Assembly: GCF_018100805.1 (NCBI RefSeq)
Contig: NZ_JAGJEA010000006.1
Coordinates: 226,279-290,278, forward strand
DNA length: 64,000 nt
Origin: Aquimarina sp. MMG016
GTDB taxonomy: Bacteria > Bacteroidota > Bacteroidia > Flavobacteriales > Flavobacteriaceae
Direction of reading: 5' to 3'
The notes below the pieces were generated by a model that was not told where the DNA came from, did not search any database, and worked only from the letters and a program-made list of their open reading frames with translations. Below, piece by piece: positions 41,619 to 50,094 of the stretch. The stretch's first letter is position 1, and the number at the start of each line of letters is the position of its first letter. Made by a program: the position numbers and the translations under genes.

Positions 41619-42197
41619 ATGAAAAAGACACTTCAAGATCTAACTCCTGAAGAATGGGGTAAATTATTCCCAATAGAAATTAGCGACTACAAACCAGAGT
41701 GGCCCAACACTTTTCTGCTTGAAAAAGAGAAAATAAAGAATATAATATCTAGTAAAATTATTCTTAGAATAGAGCATTTTGGTAGCACATCTATTCCCAA
41801 CTTACCTTCAAAAGATAGTATTGATATTTTAATCGCAATCCCAAAAGAAAAGCTTTTCAGTAATTCGATTGTAGAAAAAATGAAAAGTATAGGGTATGAT
41901 TTTTTTAAACAAGAAGGTTTTGGGCAAGATTATATGATATTCGCCAAAGGATTCAGTTTAGATCATAAAAAAGAACAACAATTCTTTATACATATGACTA
42001 CTGTGGATCATGAAGACCTCTGGGATAGAATCTATTTTAGAGATTATTTAAGACAGCATCCTGATATTGCTAAAGATTATGCCTCTCTGAAATATGAACT
42101 TGCTCAAAAATTTCATAACCATAGAGTTAATTATAGAATTGGAAAAGGTGAGTTTGTAAAATACATTACTCAGATTGCCAAATCAGCATTGGAGTAA
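41619..42197 (+). CDS. GrpB-family (UPF0157) nucleotidyltransferase-like protein
   Basis: The 192-residue protein has the GrpB signature: ISDYKPEWPNTFLLEKEKI, then IEHFGSTSIPNLPSKDSIDI, the polymerase-beta-like G-S-x8-11-D-x-D/I region, and the C-terminal basic YRIGKGEFVKYI. The family has a nucleotidyltransferase fold, related to enzymes that transfer nucleotides to small molecules or proteins, but its substrate is not established. The N-terminal MKKTLQDLTPEEWGKLFP extension is typical of Bacteroidota copies. It sits between two strong terminators, so it is transcribed alone. Confidence 0.9.
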   Translation: MKKTLQDLTPEEWGKLFPIEISDYKPEWPNTFLLEKEKIKNIISSKIILRIEHFGSTSIPNLPSKDSIDILIAIPKEKLFSNSIVEKMKSIGYDFFKQEGFGQDYMIFAKGFSLDHKKEQQFFIHMTTVDHEDLWDRIYFRDYLRQHPDIAKDYASLKYELAQKFHNHRVNYRIGKGEFVKYITQIAKSALE

Positions 42198-42233
42198 AAT
42201 ATATTTAAAAAATCTTAGAAATATTAGACATAA

Positions 42234-42268
42234 AAAGGGTTACAAATTAAAGTTTGTAACCCTTTTTT
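42234..42268 (+). terminator. Intrinsic terminator after GrpB-family gene
   Basis: AAAGGGTTACAAA and TTTGTAACCCTTT pair perfectly over 13 bp with a 6-nt loop, then TTT. Confidence 0.92.
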
Positions 42269-42299
42269 ATTGGTATTCATCAAATTTATATAGTAATAT

Positions 42300-42335
42300 G
42301 CAACCTTCCATTTTTTCAGTTGTCAATAGTAATAA
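42300..42335 (+). promoter_or_regulatory. Putative ECF-sigma promoter, copy 1 (sigma operon)
   Basis: GCAACC (42300-42305), a 15-nt spacer and TGTCAATAGTAATAA (42321-42335) lie 49 nt before the sigma-factor start. The same bipartite motif with the same spacing occurs at 44613-44648. AAC-type -35 and GTC-type -10 elements are typical of ECF promoters. Confidence 0.65.
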
Positions 42336-42384
42336 CTAGAAAAGAAAAGTAACTTTAAAGAAACTTACAATCCAGCACAATTAA

Positions 42385-42927
42385 TTGGAAACCAATATCC
42401 TGCATACACATAAAGATCTTGTAGAAAAAAGCAAGTCTGGTGATAGGAATTCGCAGTATCAACTATACGAGCTTTATGTAGACGCTATGTATAATGTGAG
42501 TATGCGTATGATAGGTATTAAAGAAGATGCCGAGGATATTATACAAGATAGTTTTGTAGAAGCTTTCAGGAATCTGAAATCTTTTAGATACGAAAGCACT
42601 TTTGGCTCATGGTTAAAAAGAATAGTTATTAATAAAAGTATAAATCACTTAAAACTAAAAAAAATACCGATTACTCCACTTGATAATCACGAGTATCATA
42701 TAAGTGAAGAGAAGATTAGTGAACCGGTTAAAAAAATTAATATCGATAAAATAAAAAAAGGTATAGCCCAACTCCCAGATGGATATAGACAAATTATCAA
42801 TCTTTATCTAATTGAAGGTTATGACCATATTGAGATTTCAGAAATACTAAAAATTAGCGTTTCTACTTCTAAATCTCAATATCATAGAGCTAAGAAAAAA
42901 CTAATTCAGACGATAAACACATTATAA
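42385..42927 (+). CDS. ECF RNA polymerase sigma factor
   Basis: The 180-residue protein has sigma region 2 (LYELYVDAMYNVSMRMIGIK, then DAEDIIQDSFVEAFRNLKSF and STFGSWLKRIVINKSINHLK) and region 4 (LPDGYRQIINLYLIEGYDHI, ISEILKISVSTSKSQYHRAK), and no region 3, so it is an ECF factor. The start is TTG. The next gene, 4 bp on, encodes a membrane protein of the size and layout of an anti-sigma factor. The upstream motif is repeated before the outer-membrane barrel gene at 44667, which suggests autoregulation and a small regulon. Confidence 0.94.
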   Translation: METNILHTHKDLVEKSKSGDRNSQYQLYELYVDAMYNVSMRMIGIKEDAEDIIQDSFVEAFRNLKSFRYESTFGSWLKRIVINKSINHLKLKKIPITPLDNHEYHISEEKISEPVKKINIDKIKKGIAQLPDGYRQIINLYLIEGYDHIEISEILKISVSTSKSQYHRAKKKLIQTINTL

Positions 42928-42931
42928 CATA

Positions 42932-43492
42932 ATGGATGACTTTGAAAAATATATAAAAGAAAACAAACATCAGTTTGACGAATATAAAGGGGATAAAGCT
43001 AAGCTTTGGCAATATATTGATTCCGAACTCCAAACTGATGAAGTAAGACCTCGTAAACCTAAAACCATTAGATTATGGCGGTCTCCACTTCTTAAAATTG
43101 CAGCCAGTATTGTTATTATCATAGGTATATTTTCTTCTGCTGGCCTATTTCTCACCTCGGAAATCGGTATAAATCCATCAAATGACATTGTAAATCAGGA
43201 GTTAAAAGACATTGATAATTATTATAAAGGCTTGGTTTCTTTTCAGGTTCAATTGGTAAAGAACAATACGAAACTACTACCTGAAGATAAAGAAGAGTTT
43301 TTGTCTTTTATAGATGAATTGGATGAAGAATATCTTCTCCTAAAAGAAGAAATGGGTACAAACCTCAACAATGAATATATACTAGAGGCTATCGTAAACA
43401 ATTACAAGAAGAGGATAGAATTAATAGAAAATCTATTAGAACAAATTAATGACTCAAAAAAATCCGAAGATAATGAAGGATATATTTTATAA
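42932..43492 (+). CDS. Probable membrane anti-sigma factor
   Basis: The 186-residue protein has a charged cytoplasmic N-terminus (MDDFEKYIKENKHQFDEYKG), one membrane helix at about residues 53-76 (LLKIAASIVIIIGIFSSAGL), and a periplasmic helical domain with acidic coils (DELDEEYLLLKEEMGTNLNN). There is no zinc HxxxCxxC motif, so it is not a ZAS-type anti-sigma. The assignment rests on position (4 bp after the sigma gene) and topology. It overlaps the following gene by 20 bp. Confidence 0.75.
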   Translation: MDDFEKYIKENKHQFDEYKGDKAKLWQYIDSELQTDEVRPRKPKTIRLWRSPLLKIAASIVIIIGIFSSAGLFLTSEIGINPSNDIVNQELKDIDNYYKGLVSFQVQLVKNNTKLLPEDKEEFLSFIDELDEEYLLLKEEMGTNLNNEYILEAIVNNYKKRIELIENLLEQINDSKKSEDNEGYIL

Positions 43493-44558
43493 GATATTAA
43501 TAGTCTGTATACTTTGCTCAGGACAGAATATCAGAGCTCAGGAAGAAGTATCTAAAACTATTGAAAAGTCATACGAGTTTACTAATGCTGGAGAATTACA
43601 GCTAGAAAACAAATATGGAAATATCATAATTAATGGTTGGGACCAAAATGAAGTACAAATCATTGCAGATATTAAGGTTAGTAAAAAGGAAAAAGAAGAT
43701 GCTCAGGAACTTTTGGCAAGAATAAAACCGTTCTTTACAATTTCAGGTGATTTTATAAACATATTTTCTAATATCGAGGAAAAAAGTAACAGTTTTTTCT
43801 CACGTATTCTAAATCGTGCTAATCCATTTGATTTTGATAAAGGAAATATTCAGATTGATTATAAAATTAATTTACCCATTAATGCAGAAGTTCAGCTAAC
43901 AAATAAATTTGGAGATATTATTATCAGTGATTGGAAAGGAAGATTAAAGGTTAATTTACAACACGGAGATATATGGATTAATAATGATCTGACCAATGCT
44001 AATATAGAAACGAAATTTGGTAAACTACAGGCTAAATCAATTACCTACGGAAATATTGAATTAAAAAACAGTGAACTTGATCTTGATACATCAGAAGACC
44101 TTCGGATAACTAGCAGTGGATCCACCATAAACATAGATAGTGTAAAAAACCTGGAAATGTATTCCAGTAAGGATAAAGCAACTATAAGAAAATTAGAGAA
44201 AATTCAGGGAGAACTTAGGTTTTCGAATATAAGACTTGAAGAAATTAAAGAAAATATTGACCTTACTCTAGATGTAGCAGATCTTTGGATTAATGAAATA
44301 CTTAAAAATGATGCCCATATTACCATAAAACAAAAATCTTCAGAATTAAATATAAATATTTCTAATCTGAGTTTTGATTTTAATGCTTCTCTTGAACAAG
44401 GTTTGTTACGAATACCTAAATCATTCGTCGATATTAAAACTGACGTGGTAGATAGTAAGAAAAAACTGAGAAATATTACCGCTTCATATGGTTTGGGTAA
44501 AAAAGGTGAATTTAACATTACAGGTAAAAAAGGAGTAATCATTTTAAAAGAAAGATAA
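43473..44558 (+). CDS. Secreted DUF4097-like beta-repeat protein
   Basis: From the ATG at 43473 the protein has 361 residues with signal peptide MKDIFYKILIVCILCSGQNI ending RAQ. The body repeats short beta strands (LQLENKYGNIIINGWDQNEV, VQLTNKFGDIIISDWKGRLK, FGKLQAKSITYGNIELKNSE), as in DUF4097/DUF2807 putative adhesin solenoids. A TTG 24 bases earlier gives an N-terminus that fits a signal peptide less well. It follows the anti-sigma gene with an overlap, so it is probably part of the sensing or output of the sigma system in the periplasm (inference). Confidence 0.78.
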   Translation: MKDIFYKILIVCILCSGQNIRAQEEVSKTIEKSYEFTNAGELQLENKYGNIIINGWDQNEVQIIADIKVSKKEKEDAQELLARIKPFFTISGDFINIFSNIEEKSNSFFSRILNRANPFDFDKGNIQIDYKINLPINAEVQLTNKFGDIIISDWKGRLKVNLQHGDIWINNDLTNANIETKFGKLQAKSITYGNIELKNSELDLDTSEDLRITSSGSTINIDSVKNLEMYSSKDKATIRKLEKIQGELRFSNIRLEEIKENIDLTLDVADLWINEILKNDAHITIKQKSSELNINISNLSFDFNASLEQGLLRIPKSFVDIKTDVVDSKKKLRNITASYGLGKKGEFNITGKKGVIILKER

Positions 44559-44612
44559 TTAGTCAATTATAGACACCATAACCTTAAAGTTTTCACAAAA
44601 ACCAATCAAAAA

Positions 44613-44648
44613 GCAACCATTTCCATACTAAACTGTCAATAGTAATAA
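44613..44648 (+). promoter_or_regulatory. Putative ECF-sigma promoter, copy 2 (outer-membrane barrel gene)
   Basis: GCAACC (44613-44618), 15 nt and TGTCAATAGTAATAA (44634-44648) repeat the motif before the sigma gene with identical spacing. The motif ends 18 nt before the ATG at 44667. Confidence 0.65.
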
Positions 44649-44666
44649 TAAAACAAATCAACAATC

Positions 44667-45341
44667 ATGAGACAATCAAGAGCTGCACTTATTTTATTAA
44701 TTCTTAGCATATTTCATATCAACGCACAGGAAGAATCAAAAGAAAAAGATTATATAGAGTTTAATGATCGAAAGAATATTGTACACGGAGTATATCTGGG
44801 GATCAATACTAGCTATGGAGAGATTGATGGTAAAGACACTGGAATATTTGGACTTAAAGTAGCTTATGTAGCGAATCGCCAGTTTGAAGTGGGGTTTTCA
44901 ATGAAAGGCTTTTATTCACAACAAAATCTAAGAGGTACATTCATTTCTAATAACGAAGATCTTGCCGGTGGATATGGAGGAATTCATTTAGAACCAATTT
45001 TCTTTAGTAAATCTAGGCTAAATTTATCTTTCCCATTATTAGTAGGTGCAGGAGCTACAGGTTATGTGGATGGAGATTTTGATAACGATGATGAATTTAA
45101 TGAAGACGAATATGAGTGGGACGCTATTTTTGTGGTAGAACCAGGTGTAAGTTTACTTTTTAACATTTCTAGATATGTACAATTAGAAACTGGTGTTAAA
45201 TATCGATTCTCTAGTAAATTTGACTTAGTTCCTAATGGAGTTGATAGAATTAATGGATTTTCTGCAGGGTTAGGCATAAAAGTTGGTGTATTCAATTTAG
45301 GTAGAAATCGATATAAAAAAAATATCCCAAATAATGAATAA
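44667..45341 (+). CDS. Small outer-membrane beta-barrel protein
   Basis: The 224-residue protein has a signal peptide (LILLILSIFHINAQ) and then alternating amphipathic strands (VHGVYLGINTSYGEIDG, LKVAYVANRQFEVGFSMKGF, LNLSFPLLVGAGATGYV, YVQLETGVKYRFSSKFDLV) typical of an eight-strand barrel. An acidic Asp/Glu-rich loop (DGDFDNDDEFNEDEYEW) could bind cations. The function is unknown. It is transcribed after the sigma operon and carries its own copy of the candidate ECF promoter, so it is the best candidate target of the sigma factor. Confidence 0.75.
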   Translation: MRQSRAALILLILSIFHINAQEESKEKDYIEFNDRKNIVHGVYLGINTSYGEIDGKDTGIFGLKVAYVANRQFEVGFSMKGFYSQQNLRGTFISNNEDLAGGYGGIHLEPIFFSKSRLNLSFPLLVGAGATGYVDGDFDNDDEFNEDEYEWDAIFVVEPGVSLLFNISRYVQLETGVKYRFSSKFDLVPNGVDRINGFSAGLGIKVGVFNLGRNRYKKNIPNNE

Positions 45342-45498
45342 GTCAAAACAAGTTCACAAGAAAAAACTTGATACTTTATATGTATTTTCAAAAAACAATC
45401 AAGTATTTATTAAAAATCAAAACTATAATTCACCTATCAATAGTACTTCAAATATTAATAATGAATGGTCACCAATCAGTTTTCAATGGAAACATTGA
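45334..45498 (+). CDS. Possible small ORF, 54 aa
   Basis: An ATG-initiated frame of 54 codons begins inside the stop region of the barrel gene (ATGAATAA overlap, 8 bp) and ends at two tandem stops. It encodes a basic, Asn-rich peptide starting MNKSKQVHKKKLDTLYVFSK and ending SPISFQWKH. The overlap suggests coupling, but a frame of this size can be open by chance. No known family is recognised. Confidence 0.3.
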   Translation: MNKSKQVHKKKLDTLYVFSKNNQVFIKNQNYNSPINSTSNINNEWSPISFQWKH

Positions 45499-45741
45499 TA
45501 ACAATCTGACAAATAATATAACTCAAAATTAACTCTTGTGTAATTGTAAAACTCGTGTCATATATTTTCCTTTACAATATTACTTTTTATGATTTACTCT
45601 TTATAGAGTATTCAAAAAGATTGGTAGACAGATATTAATGGTTTGTATATCACTTTTCTATAAAAAACAACTTTACCGTAATTTTAAACTACAATCATAT
45701 TCTTTGATTTTATTCAACATATACTTTAAAACATATATCCT
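45499..45741. other. Gene-free stretch before the TonB receptor gene
   Basis: AT-rich and without a clear terminator or standard promoter. A partial copy of the ECF -10-like motif (TATCAATAGTA at 45435-45445) lies just upstream, inside the possible small ORF, but it lacks the GCAACC partner. Confidence 0.5.
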
Positions 45742-48132
45742 TTGAAAAAATATATCTTAATTAGTTTCCTGTTTATACTTATCACACAGTGTTCATTGTA
45801 TAGTCAAGAAAAGTTCACATTAAGTGGAACAGTCTCTGAACAATCGAGTAATGAAACCCTAATTGGTGTAAATGTTATTTTTCCGGAAATAGGAAAAGGA
45901 GCCGTTACTAATGAATATGGTTTTTATTCTATAACACTTCCGCAAGGAACATATAAATTACAAGTAAGCTATATAGGTTTTAAAGATATCATTCAAGAAA
46001 TTGATCTGAACCAAGATACTAAATTAAATTTTCAGTTGTCAGAATCTTCAGAAATGCTGGATGAAGTTGTGATCACTGAAAAATCAGAAAGAATAAATAT
46101 CAAAAAACCCCAGATGAGTATGAACAAGCTTTCTGCCGGAACTATTAAGCAAATTCCGGTTGTTCTTGGTGAAGCGGATGTTATTAAATCTATCTTATTA
46201 TTACCAGGTGTTACCAGTGGTGGTGAAGGAGCTTCTGGTTTTAATGTAAGAGGTGGTGCTGCGGACCAAAACCTTATTCTTCTGGATGAAGCTACGATTT
46301 TTAATTCTTCTCACCTATTTGGATTTTTCTCAGTATTCAATCCTGATGCTATAAAAGATATCAAATTATATAAAGGAGGAATCCCTGCTCGTTATGGTGG
46401 AAGGGTTTCTTCGGTTTTAGACATTTATCAAAAAGAAGGAAACAGTAAGAACTATAAACTCAATGGAGGAATTGGAGCTGTTGCCAGTAGATTATTAGCT
46501 GAAGGCCCTATTGTAAAAGACAAAGGAGCTTTCTTAGTCGGAGGTCGTGCATCATATGCACATCTTTTTCTTCCAATTTTTGATGAGGACAATAAAAATG
46601 TAGCTTATTTCTATGATGTAAACTCCAAATTGAATTATAAAATCAACGATAATAATAATATTTTTCTTTCGGGATATTTTGGCCGAGATGTCTTCAGCAT
46701 TTCAGAAAGCTTTGAAAATATCTATGGTAACACTGTAGTAAATCTAAGATGGAATCATCTTTTTTCTGATAAACTATTCTCTAATCTTTCCATAATATAT
46801 TCTGATTATTTCTATGGCCTTGAGTTAGATTTTGTAGGTTTTAAATGGAATTCTGGTATTCGTAATTTCAATATAAAATATGACTTTAAACATTATTTAA
46901 GCAATAATCTACAAATCAACTACGGTATCAATAATATCTATTTTAAGTTTAATCCTGGTGAGATTGAACCTAATAGGCCTGATTCTGGTATTCCTCCGGA
47001 TAAACTTATCGATAAATATGCTAATGAATTTGGTGTTTATGTTGATGCAGAACATAAAATAAGTGATAAGCTATCCCTACAATATGGATTAAGGCTTAGT
47101 AATTTTATCCGATTAGGTCAAGATGAATTGAACATCTACGAGAATGATAATCCGTTAAATTTTGACGAAGATCGCCAGATATATGAGGCGGCTGATCCGA
47201 TAGGCACAGAAAGTTTTAGTAGAAGTGATCAAATTGAAACATTTACTAATTTAGAGCCTCGAATTGCTTTAGCTTATGCTTTTAATGACAACACTTCAAT
47301 CAAAGCCAGCTATAATAGAATGGCGCAATATCTTCATTTATTGTCTAATACAAACTCCCCTACTCCTTTGGATGTATGGACACCAAGTGGAAAATATATT
47401 AAACCTCAATTATTGAATCAATATGCCATAGGGTATTTTAAAAGTATCAAAGATGGAGAATACTCTATAGAAACTGAAGCTTTTTATAAAGATATAGAAA
47501 ACCGTATTGACTACATTGATGGAGCTGACCTTATCGCTAATGATGCTATTGAACAAGATATCCTTAATGGAGAAGCCAGAGCATACGGTCTAGAACTTTT
47601 ACTTCGGAAAAATGAAGGTAAGTTTAAGGGTTGGTTAGCATATACCTTATCCAAATCAGAACAAAGGACTCAAGGAAGAACTCCAGAAGAAACAGGGATC
47701 AATAGTGGAGATTGGTATAATACACCTTTTGATAAAACACACGACATATCTTTTAATGGAAGCTATGAACTGAATGAGAAGTGGAAATTTGGAGCTAACT
47801 TTGTATTTCAAACGGGGCAACCCACCAATTATCCAATAGGTCAGTTTCAGTATTTAGATGGATTGGTAGTCCCTGTCTTTGAAGAGGGAGCACGTAATAA
47901 TTTTAGATTGCCTGCTTATCATCGAATTGATGTTTCAGCAACACTAACTCCTAGAAAAAATAAAAATAGAAAATGGCAAGGGGAATGGGTATTTAGTATT
48001 TACAATTTGTATAACAGGAGAAATGCAGCTTCTATATCATTTAGTCAAAATGATGAGACATTTGTCAATGAAGCTGTACGAACTTCAATTTTTGGCATAA
48101 TACCGGCGGTTACCTATAATTTTAAATTTTAA
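45742..48132 (+). CDS. TonB-dependent receptor with N-terminal carboxypeptidase-like domain
   Basis: The 796-residue protein has a signal peptide (residues 1-22) and a carboxypeptidase-D regulatory-like domain (FTLSGTVSEQSSNETLIGVN to QVSYIGFKDIIQEI). The plug domain follows (GFNVRGGAADQNLILLDEAT, YKGGIPARYGGRVSSVLDI), then a 22-strand-type barrel (for example EPRIALAYAFNDNTSIKASY and FDKTHDISFNGSYELNEKWK). The start is TTG. The next gene, 4 bp on, is a DUF4249 lipoprotein, the usual partner of this receptor subclass. The ligand is unknown. The receptor may form one functional group with the sigma system upstream. Confidence 0.93.
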   Translation: MKKYILISFLFILITQCSLYSQEKFTLSGTVSEQSSNETLIGVNVIFPEIGKGAVTNEYGFYSITLPQGTYKLQVSYIGFKDIIQEIDLNQDTKLNFQLSESSEMLDEVVITEKSERINIKKPQMSMNKLSAGTIKQIPVVLGEADVIKSILLLPGVTSGGEGASGFNVRGGAADQNLILLDEATIFNSSHLFGFFSVFNPDAIKDIKLYKGGIPARYGGRVSSVLDIYQKEGNSKNYKLNGGIGAVASRLLAEGPIVKDKGAFLVGGRASYAHLFLPIFDEDNKNVAYFYDVNSKLNYKINDNNNIFLSGYFGRDVFSISESFENIYGNTVVNLRWNHLFSDKLFSNLSIIYSDYFYGLELDFVGFKWNSGIRNFNIKYDFKHYLSNNLQINYGINNIYFKFNPGEIEPNRPDSGIPPDKLIDKYANEFGVYVDAEHKISDKLSLQYGLRLSNFIRLGQDELNIYENDNPLNFDEDRQIYEAADPIGTESFSRSDQIETFTNLEPRIALAYAFNDNTSIKASYNRMAQYLHLLSNTNSPTPLDVWTPSGKYIKPQLLNQYAIGYFKSIKDGEYSIETEAFYKDIENRIDYIDGADLIANDAIEQDILNGEARAYGLELLLRKNEGKFKGWLAYTLSKSEQRTQGRTPEETGINSGDWYNTPFDKTHDISFNGSYELNEKWKFGANFVFQTGQPTNYPIGQFQYLDGLVVPVFEEGARNNFRLPAYHRIDVSATLTPRKNKNRKWQGEWVFSIYNLYNRRNAASISFSQNDETFVNEAVRTSIFGIIPAVTYNFKF

Positions 48133-48136
48133 AAAC

Positions 48137-48955
48137 ATGAAAAAACTAATCTATATAATATTCGCTTTTATAATATGTACAGGATGTGAAGATGTAATTG
48201 AGGTTGATATTCCCAACGGAGAACCCAGATTAGTCATCGATGCATTTTTTGAAAAATACGTGTTTGAAGACCCGGTTACCGTTGAAGGCCGTATAAAACT
48301 AACCCTAACTTCTCCTTTCTTTTCTAATAGTGTGCCTCCTGTGAGTGATGCCACTGTTTTTATTACCAATCTTAACGATAATACAGTATTAAATTTTGAA
48401 GAATCCTCAGAAGCAGGGGTTTATATCCCAACAACCACTACTTTCGAATTACCAGAAACTAATATTGATTATGAGCTAACAGTGATCCATAATAACGAAA
48501 CTTATAAAGCCACAACTCAGTTAATTCCAACTGTGCCAATTGATGATATAAAGCAAGGAGATAGAGTTTTAATCGACGGAGATGAAACTGAAATACTAAT
48601 CACTTTTACAGATGATAGTACTCGGGATGATTTTTATCTTCTAGATTTTGATTTCAACTTATATGGTACTATTGAAGATCGTTTTGTCGAAAATGACGGT
48701 ACCTTTTCATATTTCTATGAAGATATGATTGCAGGTCAAGATTTGACTGTTAAATTATTAGGAGTTGATGAGCAGTTCTTTAATTATATGAATATCATTA
48801 TAGAACAAAGCGATCCAGATAGTGGTGGTCCTTTTCAGGTTCCTCCAGCATCATTACGGGGTAATATAATTAACACAACAAACAGAGATAATTTTGCTTT
48901 TGGATATTTTAATTTATCTGAAGCAGACCGTTTTCCATTTACGATTGAAGAATAG
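48137..48955 (+). CDS. DUF4249-family lipoprotein
   Basis: The 272-residue protein has the lipobox ICTGC (Cys17) and a beta-rich body with the DUF4249 hallmarks: CEDVIEVDIPNGEPRLVIDA at the start, SDATVFITNLNDN, and NFAFGYFNLSEADRFPFTIE at the end. The family occurs almost only in Bacteroidota, directly after TonB receptors with carboxypeptidase-like domains, as here with a 4-bp gap. It is thought to be the outer-membrane-associated lipoprotein partner of the receptor; the bound substrate is not known. Confidence 0.88.
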   Translation: MKKLIYIIFAFIICTGCEDVIEVDIPNGEPRLVIDAFFEKYVFEDPVTVEGRIKLTLTSPFFSNSVPPVSDATVFITNLNDNTVLNFEESSEAGVYIPTTTTFELPETNIDYELTVIHNNETYKATTQLIPTVPIDDIKQGDRVLIDGDETEILITFTDDSTRDDFYLLDFDFNLYGTIEDRFVENDGTFSYFYEDMIAGQDLTVKLLGVDEQFFNYMNIIIEQSDPDSGGPFQVPPASLRGNIINTTNRDNFAFGYFNLSEADRFPFTIEE

Positions 48956-49020
48956 TTTTTTTTTAAAATCTTGAATAATTAGCCGGTATCTTCATTCTAA
49001 AAATCAGTATTTTTGAAACT

Positions 49021-49833
49021 ATGGAGTTTACAAGAATCACAGAAAAGGCTTCTAAGTACAATCATCTTGAAAAAATGACGGTCAATGAATTATTGACTAA
49101 CATCAATAATGAAGATAAAACTGTACCGGATGCTGTTGAGAAATCAATTCCACAAATCGAAGCTTTAGTAGAGCAAACTGTTCCAAAACTAAAAAATGGA
49201 GGTAGGTTATTCTACCTTGGTGCCGGGACTAGTGGAAGACTGGGAATTGTTGATGCTAGTGAATGCCCTCCTACTTTTGGGGTTTCTCATGATCTGGTCA
49301 TAGGATTAATAGCAGGAGGAGACAACGCTATCAGAAAAGCTGTAGAATTTGCAGAAGACAGTACAGATCAAGGGTGGAAAGACCTCGAAACATATCATAT
49401 TTCTGAAAATGATGTAGTGGTAGGTATTGCAGCTTCAGGAACAACACCTTATGTAATTGGGGCGTTACAGAAATGCAATGAAAACAATATTATCACTGGA
49501 TGCATTACCTGTAATGAAGGAAGCCCCTTGGCGGAAACTGCACAATTTCCTATAGTAGTTACCGTAGGTCCGGAATTCGTAACCGGAAGTTCTCGTATGA
49601 AAGCAGGAACTGCTCAGAAACTAGTCTTAAATATGATATCTACTACCACAATGATTCAACTTGGAAGAGTGAAAGGTAACAAGATGGTGGATATGCAACT
49701 GAGCAACAATAAACTGGTAGATCGCGGAACTCGTATGGTTATGGAAGAACTTAATATAAACCGCGAGAAAGCTGCAGAATTACTTAAACAACATGGAAAT
49801 GTTCGTAATGCTATAAACAATTATGGAGCCTAA
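49021..49833 (+). CDS. murQ: N-acetylmuramic acid 6-phosphate etherase MurQ
   Basis: The 270-residue SIS-domain enzyme has LGAGTSGRLGIVDASECPPT with Glu81, and AVEFAEDSTD with the second catalytic-type Glu112. It also has GIAASGTTPYVIGAL and SSRMKAGTAQKLVLNM. It removes the lactyl ether from MurNAc-6-phosphate in cell-wall recycling. Compared with the roughly 300-residue E. coli enzyme the C-terminus is shorter, as seen in other Bacteroidota members. It overlaps the following small gene by 11 bp. Confidence 0.96.
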   Translation: MEFTRITEKASKYNHLEKMTVNELLTNINNEDKTVPDAVEKSIPQIEALVEQTVPKLKNGGRLFYLGAGTSGRLGIVDASECPPTFGVSHDLVIGLIAGGDNAIRKAVEFAEDSTDQGWKDLETYHISENDVVVGIAASGTTPYVIGALQKCNENNIITGCITCNEGSPLAETAQFPIVVTVGPEFVTGSSRMKAGTAQKLVLNMISTTTMIQLGRVKGNKMVDMQLSNNKLVDRGTRMVMEELNINREKAAELLKQHGNVRNAINNYGA

Positions 49834-50056
49834 AAGAACTGACAAAGAACTATTGGGTAAAGGCGTGCAACGAATGGCAATTGCTTTGATTTTTATGTTT
49901 ATCAGCCCGGTAGTTATACATCAAGCTTTTAAAAATCAAGATCATCCGTTATATATACCAGTCCTTATTCTAGGGCTAATAGGTGCTGGATTTGCAATAT
50001 TTATGGCCTTTAGAGGATTAAAGACTATTATGGATTCTATGTTTGGGAAGAAATAA
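49823..50056 (+). CDS. Small two-helix membrane protein (DUF6095-like)
   Basis: The 77-residue protein has two hydrophobic helices (AIALIFMFISPVVIHQAF and IPVLILGLIGAGFAIFMAF) and charged ends. I associate it with DUF6095, which in flavobacteria follows murQ; that is memory, not a search. The 11-bp overlap with murQ indicates translational coupling. The last codons lie in the 15-bp stem of the terminator. Confidence 0.78.
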   Translation: MEPKRTDKELLGKGVQRMAIALIFMFISPVVIHQAFKNQDHPLYIPVLILGLIGAGFAIFMAFRGLKTIMDSMFGKK

Positions 50057-50079
50057 TATGAGATATATTATTTCTTCCC
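50045..50079. terminator. Bidirectional terminator between convergent genes
   Basis: GGGAAGAAATAATAT and ATATTATTTCTTCCC pair perfectly over 15 bp with a 5-nt loop. The left arm includes the stop codon of the DUF6095-like gene, and the element lies before the stop of the opposing lipoprotein gene. The flanking T/A runs are short, so termination strength is uncertain. Confidence 0.6.
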
Positions 50080-50094
50080 ATTTATAGTTCCCTA

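Noticed and set aside
45435..45445. Third copy of the ECF promoter motif
   Set aside because: TATCAATAGTA resembles the -10 half, but no GCAACC-like sequence lies 15 nt upstream.
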